A stretch of DNA of 64,000 bases from Cepaea nemoralis. Its lineage: Eukaryota; Mollusca; Gastropoda; Stylommatophora; Helicidae. The position numbers and the translations under genes are program-made. Location: NCBI GenBank assembly GCA_014155875.1, contig JACEFZ010018136.1:1-64000 (forward strand), written 5' to 3'. Below are positions 1 through 12,200 of this stretch, piece after piece. Within the stretch, counting starts at the first letter, position 1. Every line of letters begins with the position of its first letter. The notes beneath the pieces were generated by a model. The model saw only the letters and a program-made list of their open reading frames with translations. It had not been told where the DNA came from and searched no databases.

Positions 1-1239
1 AAGACTTTAAAAAAATCCGGGAAAAAAATAAAAAAAATTTTTCCCCCCAGGAAAAGGGAAAAAAAACTCCCCCCCCCCCAAAAGGAAAAAACAAGTCCCG
101 TACTTTAACTTCCGGGAGACAAGGAAAGACTAAAAATCCTCAGTACTTTAAATTCCGGCAGACAAAAAGACTAAAAAACCCTCTTCTACACTTCCAGGCA
201 AAAAGGAAAGACTAAACAAGTCCTCATACTTCTCCTTTGCAGACAAGGAAAGACTAAAAACCCTTCTTCTACTTTCCAGCAGCAAGGAAAAAAAAAGTCC
301 TCAGTACTTCCCTTCCGGGAAAAAGGAAACTAAAAAGTCCCCTTTTTTCCCCCCGGGCAAGGAAAGACTAAAAAATCCTCACTTTTCCCCTTTCCCGGGA
401 AAAAAATCAAATTTTACCGGGAAAAAGGAAAAACTAAACAACCTCAATTTCCCCCAGGCAAAAAGGAAAAAAACAAGTCCCTTTCTTTTCCTTCCAAACC
501 CCAAAAAAAAACCTCCTCTCTTCCCCCGGCCCAAAAATTCATCCCTTTTCCCCCCCAACAAAAACTAAAAATCCTCAACCCCTACCCTTCCCAAAAAAAA
601 ACTAAAAACCCCCCCTTTTCCCCCCCCCCCCAAAAAAACTAAACCTCCCAAACCCCCCCAACAGGAAAACTAAAAAATCCTCATCCCCCCCACCTCCACC
701 AAAAACTAAACCCTCCTTTCCCTTTCCCCCCGGCCAAGGGAAAAAACAATCCTCTTTTTTCAACTCCCAAAAAAACTAAAAAAATTTTTACCCCCGGGAA
801 CCCCCTTTTCCCTATCCCCAAACAAAAAAAAAACCCAATTTTGGACAAAAAAAACCCAACCTCTCCCCTAAACCCCCCAAAAAAAACTAAAAAATCCTCA
901 TCCCCCAAAAACCCCCACAAAAGGAAAACTAAAAATCCCCCTTCTCTACCCTCCCCAAAAAAAGACTAAAAATTAAAACCCCTACCCCCCCCAACAAGGA
1001 AACTAAACAATCCCAACCCACCCCCACCCCAAAAAAGACAAACCCTCTCCCCCCACCCCCAGGGAGAAAGGGAAAAACTAAACAATCCTCAGTCCTTACC
1101 CCCCCAACAAAAAAGAAAAAACCCAACCCCCCTCCGGGAAAGGAAAGACTAAACAAGTCCCAGACCACCTTTCCCAAAAAAAAAAAGAAAAAAAACCCAA
1201 AAAAACCCAAAAAAAAATAAAAACCCCCAAATTTTCCCC

Positions 1240-1271
<32 letters not shown>

Positions 1272-1389
1272 GAGAAAAAAAAAAACAACCCAAAAAAAAA
1301 CCCCCCAAAAAGGAAAAAAAAAAAAGTCCCAGTCTTTACAAGGCAAAAAAAAAGCAAACCCCCCCCCCACCCCCCAACACCCCCGGAGA

Positions 1390-1445
<56 letters not shown>

Positions 1446-1490
1446 GGGGGGGAACAACCCCAGACTCCACTCAGGAGACAAAGGGAAAAT
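1..1490. repeat. corrupted homopolymer-rich end of the 48-bp array
   Basis: Still recognisable as the neighbouring 48-bp repeat (AGACAAGGAAAGACTAA and CCTCAGTACTT fragments). It is full of stretched A, C and G runs, including about 47 A at 1390-1437 followed by about 15 G. The damage increases toward the left edge, as expected from failed consensus polishing. No gene can be supported here. Confidence 0.8.
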
Positions 1491-4400
1491 AACAAGTCCT
1501 CAGTACTCTCCAGGCAGACAAGGAAAACTAAACAAGTCCTCAGTACTTCTACACTTCCAGGCAGACAAGGAAAGACTAACAAGTCCTCAGTACTTCTACC
1601 TTCCAGGCAGACAAGGAAGACTAAACAAGTCCTCAGTACTTCTACACTTCCAGGCAGACAAGGAAAGACTAAACAAGTCCTCAGTACTTCTACACTTCCA
1701 GGCAGACAAGGAAAGACTAAACAAGTCCTCAGTACTTCTACCTTCCAGGCAGACAAGGAAAGACTAAACAAGTCCTCAGTACTTCTACACTTCCAGGCAG
1801 ACAAGGAAAGACTAAACATCCTCAGTACTTCTACACCTCCAGCAGACAAGGAAAGACTAAACAAGTCCTCAGTACCTCTACCTCCAGGCAGACAAGGAAG
1901 ACTAAACAAGTCCTCAGTACTACTCCAGCAGACAAGGAAAGACTAAACAAGTCCTCAGTACCTCTACCCCTCCAGGCAGACAAGGAAAGACTAAACAAGT
2001 CCTCAGTACTTCTACCTTCCAGGCAGACAAGGAAAGACTAAACAAGTCCTCAGTACTTTCCAGGCAGACAAGGAAAGACTAAACAAGTCCTCAGTACCTC
2101 TACCCTCCAGGCAGACAAGGAAAGACTAAACAAGTCCTCAGTACCTTTTACCCCTTTCCAGGCAGACAAGGAAAGACTAAACAAGTCCTCAGTACTTCTA
2201 CACTTCCAGGCAGACAAGGAAAGACTAAACAAGTCCTCAGTACCTCTACCCCTCCAGGCAGACAAGGAAAGACTAAACAAGTCCTCAGTACCTCTACCCC
2301 TCCAGGCAGACAAGGAAAGACTAAACAAGTCCTCAGTACCTCTACCCCTCCAGGCAGACAAGGAAAGACTAAACAAGTCCTCAGACCTCTACCCTCCAGG
2401 CAGACAAGGAAAGACTAAACAAGTCCTCAGTACCTCTACCCCTCCAGGCAGACAAGAAAGACTAAACAAGTCCTCAGTACCTCTATACCTCCAGGCAGAC
2501 AAGGAAAGACTAAAACAAGTCCTCAGTACCTCTACCCTCCAGGCAGACAAGGAAAGACTAAACAAGTCCTCAGTACTCTACCCTCCAGGCAGACAAGAAA
2601 GACTAAACAAGTCCTCAGTACCTCTACCCCTCCAGGCAGACAAGGAAAGACTAAACAAGTCCTCAGTACTTCTACACTTCCAGGCAGACAAGGAAAGACT
2701 AAACAAGTCCTCAGTACCTCTACCCCTCCAGGCAGACAAGGAAAGACTAAACAAGTCCTCAGTTTCCTCTACCCCTCCAGGCAGACAAGAAAGACTAAAC
2801 AAGTCCTCAGTACCTCTAAACCCTCCAGGCAGACAAGGAAAGACTAAACAAGTCCTCATACCTCTACCCCTCCAGGCAGACAAGGAAAGACTAAACAAGT
2901 CCTCAGTACCTCTACCCCTCCAGGCAGACAAGGAAAGACTAAACAAGTCCTCAGTACCTCTACCCCTCCAGGCAGACAAGGAAAGACTAAACAAGTCCTC
3001 AGTACTTCCAGGCAGACAAGGAAAGACTAAACAAGTCCTCAGTACTTCTACACTTCCAGGCAGACAAGGAAAGACTAAACAAGTCCTCAGTACCTCTACC
3101 CCTCCAGGCAGACAAGGAAAGACTAAACAAGTCCTCAGTACTTCTACACTTCCAGGCAGACAAGGAAAGACTAAACAAGTCCTCAGTACTTCTACACTTC
3201 CAGGCAGACAAGGAAAGACTAAACAAGTCCTAGTACTTCCCTCCCGGCAAGGGAAAAAAAACAAACCCAAATCCTCAACTTCCAGGCAGACAAGGAAAGA
3301 CTAAACAAGTCCTCAGTACTTCTACACTTCCAGGCAGACAAGAAAGACTAAACAAGTCCTCAGTACTTCTACACTTCCAGGCAGACAAGGAAAGACTAAA
3401 CAAGTCCTCAGTTTACTTCCAGGCAGACAAGGAAAGACTAAACAAGTCCTCAGTACTTCTACACTTCCAGGCAGACAAGGAAAGACTAAACAAGTCCTCA
3501 GTACTTCTACACTTCCAGGCAGACAAGGAAAGACTAAACAAGTCCTCAGTACTTCTACACTTCCAGGCAGACAAGGAAAGACTAAACAAGTCCTCAGTAC
3601 TTCTACACTTCCAGGCAGACAAGGAAAGACTAAACAAGTCCTCAGTACTTCTACACTTCCAGGCAGACAAGGAAAGACTAAACAAGTCCTCAGTACTTCC
3701 AGGCAGACAAGGAAAGACTAAACAAGTCCTCAGTACTTCTACACTTCCAGGCAGACAAGGAAAGACTAAACAAGTCCTCAGTACCTCTACCCCTCCAGGC
3801 AGACAAGGAAAGACTAAACAAGTCCTCAGTACTTCTACACCTCCAGGCAGACAAGGAAAGACTAACAAGTCCTCAGTACTTCCAGGCAGACAAGGAAAGA
3901 CTAAACAAGTCCTCAGTACTTCTACACTTCCAGGCAGACAAGGAAAGACTAAACAAGTCCTCAGTACTTCTACACTTCCAGGCAGACAAGGAAAGACTAA
4001 ACAAGTCCTCAGTACTTCCAGGCAGACAAGGAAAGACTAAACAAGTCCTCAGTACTTCTACACTTCCAGGCAGACAAGGAAAGACTAAACAAGTCCTCAG
4101 TACTTCTACACTTCCAGGCAGACAAGGAAAGACTAAACAAGTCCTCAGTACTTCTACACTTCCAGGCAGACAAGGAAAGACTAAACAAGTCCTCAGTACT
4201 TCTACACTTCCAGGCAGACAAGGAAAGACTAAACAAGTCCTCAGTACTTCCACCAGGAGCTACAAGCCCGACCCTCTCCAGGCAGACAAGGAAAGACTAA
4301 ACAAGTCCTCAGTACCTCCAGGCAGACAAGGAAAGACTAAACAAGTCCTCAGTACTTCTACACCTCCAGGCAGACAAGGAAAGACTAAACAAGTCCTCAG

Positions 4401-6155
4401 TACCTCTACCCTCCAGGCAGACAAGGAAAGACTAAACAAGTCCTCAGTACCTCCAGGCAGACAAGGAAAGACTAAACAAGTCCTCAGTACTTCCAGGCAG
4501 ACAAGGAAAGACTAAACAAGTCCTCAGTACCTCTACACCTCCAGGCAGACAAGGAAAAGACTAAAACAGTCTCAGTACTTCTACACTTCCAGGCAGACAA
4601 GGAAAGACTAAACAAGTCCTCAGTACTTCTACACTTCCAGGCAGACAAGGAAAGACTAAACAAGTCCTCAGTACCTCTACACCTCCAGGCAGACAAGGAA
4701 AGACTAAACAAGTCCTCAGTACTTCTACACTTCCAGGCAGACAAGGAAAGACTAAACAAGTCCTCAGTACTTCTACACTTCCAGGCAGACAAGGAAAGAC
4801 TAAACAAGTCCTCAGTACTTCCAGGCAGACAAGGAAAGACTAAACAAGTCCTCAGTACTTCCAGGCAGACAAGGAAAGACTAAACAAGTCCTCAGTACCT
4901 CTACACCTCCAGGCAGACAAGGAAAGACTAAACAAGTCCTCAGTACTTCCAGGCAGACAAGGAAAGACTAAACAAGTCCTCAGTACTTCTACACTCCAGG
5001 CAGACAAGGAAAGACTAAACAAGTCCTCAGTACTTCTACACTCCAGGCAGACAAGGAAAGACTAAACAAGTCCTCAGCTTACACTCCAGGCAGACAAGGA
5101 AAGACTAACAAGTCCTCAGACTCAACTTCCAGGCAGACAAGGAAAGACTAACAAGTCCTCAGTACTTCTACACTTCCAGGCAGACAAGGAAAGACTAAAC
5201 AAGTCCTCAGTTTACTTCCAGGGAGACAAGGAAAGACTAAACAAGTCCTCAGTACTTCTACACTTCCAGGCAGACAAGGAAAGACTAAACAAGTCCTCAG
5301 TACCCCCCTTTCCCGGCAGACAAGGAAAGACTAAACAAGTCCTCAGTACTTCTACACTTCCAGGGAGACAAGGAAAGACTAAACAAGTCCTCAGTTTAAA
5401 TTCCAGGCAAAAAAGGAAAGACTAAACAAGTCCTCAGTACTTCTACACCTCCAGGCAGACAAGGAAAGACTAAACAAGTCCTCAGTACTTCTACACCTCC
5501 AGGCAGACAAGGAAAGACTAAACAAGTCCTCAGTACCTCTACACCTCCAGGCAGACAAGGAAAGACTAAACAAGTCCTCAGTACTTCTACACCTCCAGGC
5601 AGACAAGGAAAGACTAAACAAGTCCTCAGTACTTCCAGGCAAAAAAGGAAAGACTAAACAAGTCCTCAGTACTTCTACACCTCCAGGCAGACAAGGAAAG
5701 ACTAAACAAGTCCTCAGTACTTCTACACCTCCAGGCAGACAAGGAAAGACTAAACAAGTCCTCAGTACTTCTACACCTCCAGGCAGACAAGGAAAGACTA
5801 AACAAGTCCTCAGTACTTTCTACACCTCCAGGGCAGACAAGGAAAGACTAAACAAGTCCTCAGTACTTCCAGGCAAAAAAGGAAAGACTAAACAAGTCCT
5901 CAGTACCTCTACACCTCCAGGCAGACAAGGAAAGACTAAACAAGTCCTCAGTACTTCCAGGCAAAAAAGGAAAGACTAAACAAGTCCTCAGTACTTCTAC
6001 ACCTCCAGGCAGACAAGGAAAGACTAAACAAGTCCTCAGTACTTCTACACCTCCAGGCAGACAAGGAAAGACTAAACAAGTCCTCAGTACCTCTACACCT
6101 CCAGGCAGACAAGGAAAGACTAAACAAGTCCTCAGTACTTCCAGGCAGACAAGGC
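1491..6155. repeat. 48-bp minisatellite (~100 units)
   Basis: Head-to-tail units of 48 bp carrying CCAGGCAGACAAGG, AAAGACTAAACAAG and TCCTCAGTACTTCTACACTT. A 40-bp variant lacks the CTACACTT part, and CTC/CTT variants are scattered through the array. It fills the NOMO intron right next to exon w. Long stop-free frames across it are periodic (16-residue repeats) and not genes. Confidence 0.97.
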
Positions 6156-6166
6156 AAGAACCATAC

Positions 6167-6277
6167 CTTGAGTGTGGACAGGAACTTGATGTCAGTCTTC
6201 ACATTGCCACTGATGTCCATCTGGCTCATGCGTCGGAATGCAATGATGTTGATCTCATGTAGATCGGATGCCTCCAC
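6167..6277 (-). CDS. NOMO: NOMO exon w (most C-terminal in window)
   Basis: 37 codons in phase 0, VEASDLHEINIIAFRRMSQM then DISGNVKTDIKFLSTLK. Human has GNNDIDDVNIIVFRQINQFDLSGNVITSSEYLPTL. Acceptor ATTTCCAG, donor AAG|GTATGG. The 48-bp array starts 15 bp into the following intron. Remaining exons with the membrane anchor are beyond the left edge. Confidence 0.96.
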
Positions 6278-9200
6278 CTGGAAATACACAACACATTTGA
6301 TGATTGAGGAAATTTTGGTGGCAAAACCAGTCATAGTGTCTGCGCACACATCTACAGATATCTCAGCTTTTCTCACTTGTTTCACATTTTGAAGAAACCA
6401 TTATTTATTGATTTACACTCCCACACTGACAACTCCCCTGTGCTTACTGTCATATTTTGATGACAGTATTATCTATCTACACTCCCCCACTGACAGCACT
6501 TAGTACTTACTGTCATAATTTGATAACAGTATTATCTATCTACACTCCCACACTGACAGCACTTGGTACTTACTGTCATATTTTGATGACAGTATTATCT
6601 ATCTACACTCCCACACTGACAGCACTTAGTACTTACTGTCATAATTTGATAACAGTATTATCTATCTACACTCCCACACTGACAACTCCCCTGTGCATAC
6701 TGTCATATGTTGATGACAGTATTATCTATCTACACTCCCACACTGACAGCACTGGGTACTTACTGTCATAATTTGATAACAGTTTTATCTATCTACACTC
6801 CCACACTGACAACTCCCCTGTACTTACTGTCATATTTTGATGACAGTATTATCTATCTCCAATCCCACACTGACAACACTTGGTACTTACTGTCATATTT
6901 TGATGACAGTATTATCTATCTCCAATCCCACACTGACAACACTTGGTACTTACTGTCATATTTTGATGACAGTATTATCTATCTCCAATCCCACACTGAC
7001 AACACTTGGTACTTACTGTCATATTTTGATGACAGTATTATCTATCTCCAATCCCACACTGACAGCACTGGGTACTTACTGTCATATTTTGATGACAGTA
7101 TTATCTATCTACACTGACAGCTCTACTGTACATACAACACTGACAGTACTTGTGTACTTACACTGACAACTCTCGACAGCGGGGCAGTACGCTCTATGTG
7201 TGTGTTCAGCTCCCCTGACTTCAAATGGATGTCGTAGGTACATTTTGGCTGCAGAGAAGAACAGAAAAATAAAATATTCTGGTATATTCTAAAATATGAT
7301 AAACCTGACTTTTATATATCAAATTCTGATGAATTATCACCATCATTAGATATTAAGCAAGTACGTTTGCGTAACAGTTAGAACACTGGAGTAATGGTTA
7401 GAACATTGGTGCAATGTTTAGAACACTGGTGTAATGGTTAGAGCATTGGTGTAATGGTTAGAGCATTGGTGTAATCGATAGAACACTGGTGTAATGGTTA
7501 GAGCATGGGTATACTCTACACCAGTGGTTCTCAACCTTTTTTGGCACGTGCCCCGCTTCACCATTTTTTCAGAATGTACAGAACCGTACAGTATGAAGGG
7601 AAAAACAATATCAAGTAATCAGTTCTTGTATTAACGCGATCTTGAAATAATCTTAATCCCCCCCCCCCTCCCCTGGAACCCCTAAAATTCCCCCCTGGAG
7701 GGTAATTCCCTACCGGGAGTTGAGAACCACTGCTCTACACAGATACACTTTACAATATGAGACAAGAAACACACAAAAAAGAGGGGGAAGGAGGTTGAAA
7801 GGAAGAGGGAATGAAGAGTGGAAGATAAAAATGAAGTCATACAGGTAATAGAGAGGAAGTTAAGAGGCTCGTCATATAGAGTAAAAATAGAGGAAGATTA
7901 GTGAGAGAAAGATCAAAGGTAAGTAATAGAGAGGACGATAAGTGGAGGGTAAATGAGGTATTTGTATTTTATGTCAGTAAATCAAGGACAAGAAGTCAAC
8001 ATTTTAGTCCAACTGACCAGTGCAGGGTTTGAACTCACTACCTCGGCAGCAGCCATTTGGAAGTTTAAAAGCGAGTGCTCTTATCTATTCACCTATGTTG
8101 ACCTCGAAAGAAAGGGATAAAATGAGAGATAGAAGCAGTCAGAAAAAGAGTGATATCAAAGAGAAAGAATGAAACAAAAAGGACTCAGCTGCCCCTCACC
8201 TGTAGCCCACGTATTCTATAAGAGCCGTCTGCCTCGGTCTTGCTCTCCTCCTGATACTGCTGGCACTCGCCCTGCCCCAAAGCTTCGATGATTATCTGGG
8301 GCTCAGGCTCTCCATTCAGTGACGTGACTTTACCGAAACAACTGCCAACATTAGCAAACAGATCACATATACATGGCCTGAAACTATTCATTTCTTCATG
8401 CCCACTCTTCCAACCTTCACCATTTCACCAGCAGACAATATCATTAATGCATTCATTTCTCCAACCTTCTACTTCTACTCCTACTCTACTACTAAAATAA
8501 AGTTGAATTGAATTGAATACTCCTTATCTTTCCATTAACAAAAGCTACCATCATTAATGGCTCCGTGGCGAAGGTGTTACAAATGCAACCCGTAATCCTG
8601 CATACCACATTTGAAACACAGATGCGGGCGATTTGGTAGCAGACAGCCATGCGTTGGTTTGTATGAAATGGTATGAGCGCCGGCCGTTCAGAAAGCAATG
8701 GCAAACTACTGAATGTAAATTTGCCAATAAATCACAAACAGTCAAAATATGCTGGGGTTGACTGCAATGTCCTGTAAATGATATGCAATTAACTTTGGTC
8801 AAGCATCAACTTTCCTAGAACATGAATATCTCCATAAGTGCTCAAGGCCCCCCCCCCCCCCCCCCTCTCCCCCCCACAAAGCCCACACAAAGGAGCATCT
8901 CAACACAGTGCACCAACTTCATAGCACCAGTGAAGATCCCAATGTATATATCAGAATCATTCATTCATTCATTAAGTAGCATGTCCTTTGTGGGTAAGTT
9001 TTCAGATTTAGACATTTTGCCCCTTTATTCATCTAATTGTTACGCTCTTGTTTAATTTTCAACAGCCCAGGTTGCTAACATGTACAATGTGCACACTGGT
9101 CCTCACACACCAGCTATAACTCACCCACATAAGCCAAATGAAAGAAGTAAAAATGTTGAAACTGGGCAAACTACACCGCGAGATACAGCAGCGGGTTCAG

Positions 9201-12200
9201 GTGCCAACCTGGCCAGTAAAACCACCTTTTCTTGGCAAGTCTAGCCAGCTTCCAGGTAATGCGATTACTGCAGGCAGCAGCATTGAAACTTCATGTACAT
9301 ACAACTATAAATTTTTCTATTTGAATAACGAAGACACAAACAGTAGATTGCACGATTTATTGCCAGGCATATTTTGAAAAATCTCGTCAGGTACATACTG
9401 CAGAACCTCATGTCCATTAGATGCACGTGATTAGATGGATTACTCAAGCTGAAGTGTAAAATGTCTATATTTCAGCTTGAAGGATTTATCTAGTTACTTT
9501 TCGTTGTATGATTTCTACAGTACGTACCTGAAGAGATGCAGCAAAATATGCTGGGCAATAAATCGTGAAACCTATTGTTTGTTTCTTCGTTATTCAAATT
9601 TTTCTATTGAGTAGTGCAGTGGTTCTTAACCTTTTTTGGCCCATGCACCCTTTCACCATGTGTTCAGAATGTCACCCCCCCCCCTTTTATATATATATCC
9701 ACACATAAGTCAAGAAAGGGGGACGGCCACGTTTTATGTGGTCCTGAAGCCAGTTTGAGTCTGCCAATCTGTGGTCTTAATTTCCCCCTCTGGGGGAATG
9801 GGGGGGGGGGGGATTCCCCACAGTTTAAGAACCACTGGTCTAGTGTGTCTGTTTCTGTCTTTCTTGACTGCTATGTCTAGTGTGTTACTGTTATCTTGTA
9901 TTATACATGCTAATCAATACCTGTCCAGGACTCTGTGACTGTGAAATTACTTATACCCTAAGACAACAGCCTGGTCAACAGAAAGTGGCACTTACCTGAA
10001 GGCAACTCTCGCCCCTTTGATTGTAATCTTCTCCGTGGTGCCCTCCTGGACGTTGATGATCTGAGATGCAGGTTCAAATCTGTACTCCTTCATCATTGGC
10101 CGCAGAAAGTACTGCCCCGGACTCTGGATGTAGGACAGTAATACAGTTTTAGATTGGACCGCCAGACCTGTGAGTGTGTGGCAATAGCCTTATGATGATC
10201 AGTCACTTCCTTCAATCCTTCCCAACTTACAGTAATGGACAAAAACACTTACAGCATCGTTCAACTTTTCCATCAAAAACTGCAGGAACATCATGAACCT
10301 CAGCTAACTCCTATTTTTATTAGGGACATTAACATGGAAATTGAGTCCAAACGAGGAAGAATAAAATGTACATGGAATATGTATACTTACTGCAATATAT
10401 TTTTTGGGCGCTAGCTAGCTTTGAACTCAAGCATAGTCTATATCTATTTCTAGAAGCACTGGACTAATTTTTGCGTATGGATCAGGTTTCCCTATTACCA
10501 GTGTCCCTCGCCATCAGGCGAGCCCACTCAAACCTCAGAGGTACTGATCATTTACATCCCCAAGTCAAGGATGAAAAGTCAACACTTTATTAAGGATTCA
10601 CCAATCTTCAAGAGGATTCACCAATATTTAAAAGGATTCACCAATCTCCAAGATAATTATCAATCTCCAAGAGAATTCATCAATCTCCAAGAGAATTCAC
10701 CAATCTCCAAGAGAACTATCAATCTCCAAGAGAACTAACAATCTCCATGAGAATTCACCAATCTCCAAGAGAATTATCAATCTCCAAGAGAATTTATCAA
10801 TCTCCAAGAGAATTTATCAATCTCCAAGAGAATTTATCAATCTCCAAGAGAATTCACCATCTCCAAGAGAATTCACTAATCTCCAAGAGAATTATCAATC
10901 TCCAAGAGAATTATCAATCTCCAAGATTCACCAATCTCCAAGAGAATTCACCAATCTCCTGAAAATTATCAATCTGCAAGAGAATTATACATCTGCAAGA
11001 GAATTATCAATCTCCAAGAGAATTATCAATCTCCAAGAGAATTCACCAACCCACAAGCTAAAATGACATGGTCACCCACAATTAGCTGAAGCAGGACCAG
11101 TGAATTAGTTTTTGTGGAGATCAAACTCCAGACTCCCACAGCTGCAGTCAAGTGTGCCACTGCTCTAGCCAGGTGGTCCCACTAGAAACAACAGACATAC
11201 TCCAGATCAAGAAAACAAACATGACAACGGGCAGGCAACTGTGACTACAGGATGCAAGGCCAAAGGCATGGATTAGCTAACACAACACAGGACATAAAGA
11301 CCAAAGACATGGATTAGCTAACACAACACAGGACATAAAGACCAAAGACATGGATTAGCTAATACAACACAGGACATAAAGACCAAAGACATGGATTAGC
11401 TAACACAACACAGGACATAAAGACCAAAGACATGGATTAGCTAACACAATAAGAAAGGACAACATAGAACACAACAGACAACACAGAACAAACAACATAC
11501 AACACAGAACATACTTGAGACAACATGGGACATAAAACAGACACCAAACAATACAGAACACACAGTAGACAACACACAACAAATAACACAGAAAAAAAAT
11601 AACAGACACCATAGAACATACAACAAATATCTTAGAACATACAACAGAACCATAGAACATACATCTTAGAACATATGACACAGAACATACATCAGACAGC
11701 CTAGAGCACACAATAAACATCTTAGAACATACAACACAGAACAGACAGACACCACAGTACACACAACATACAATAGACACTAGAGAACATACAACACAGA
11801 ACATACAACATAACACAGACCATACAACAGACTCCATAGAACATATGACACAAAACATACAACACATCATAGAACATACAACATACATCTTAGAACATTT
11901 AACACATAAAAACAACACACACCACAGAACATACAACACAGAACATACAATAGACACTATAGAACATACAACACAGAACACACAATATATACACAGACCA
12001 TACAACAGACACCATATAACATACAACAGACACCATAGAACATACAAAATACATCTTAAAACATTTATCACAGAACAAACAGATACCACAGAACATACAA
12101 TCCCTTAGAGGAAAAGTGAGACGCACATATAATCAGATTGCTAACTGGTACTATTGGGGTTGAAACTCTTCGCTGGCTTCTGAGGATGGGGACGGAGCGC

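Noticed and set aside
929..6385. Series of minus-strand frames with LFSLSLSAW and TEDL repeats
   Set aside because: 16-residue periodicity of the 48-bp minisatellite, with corrupted sequence at the left; only 6167-6277 is real NOMO coding.
11400..12126. 229-codon Cys/Val-rich minus-strand frame
   Set aside because: Low-complexity ACATACAACACAG array on the opposite strand; composition explains the frame.
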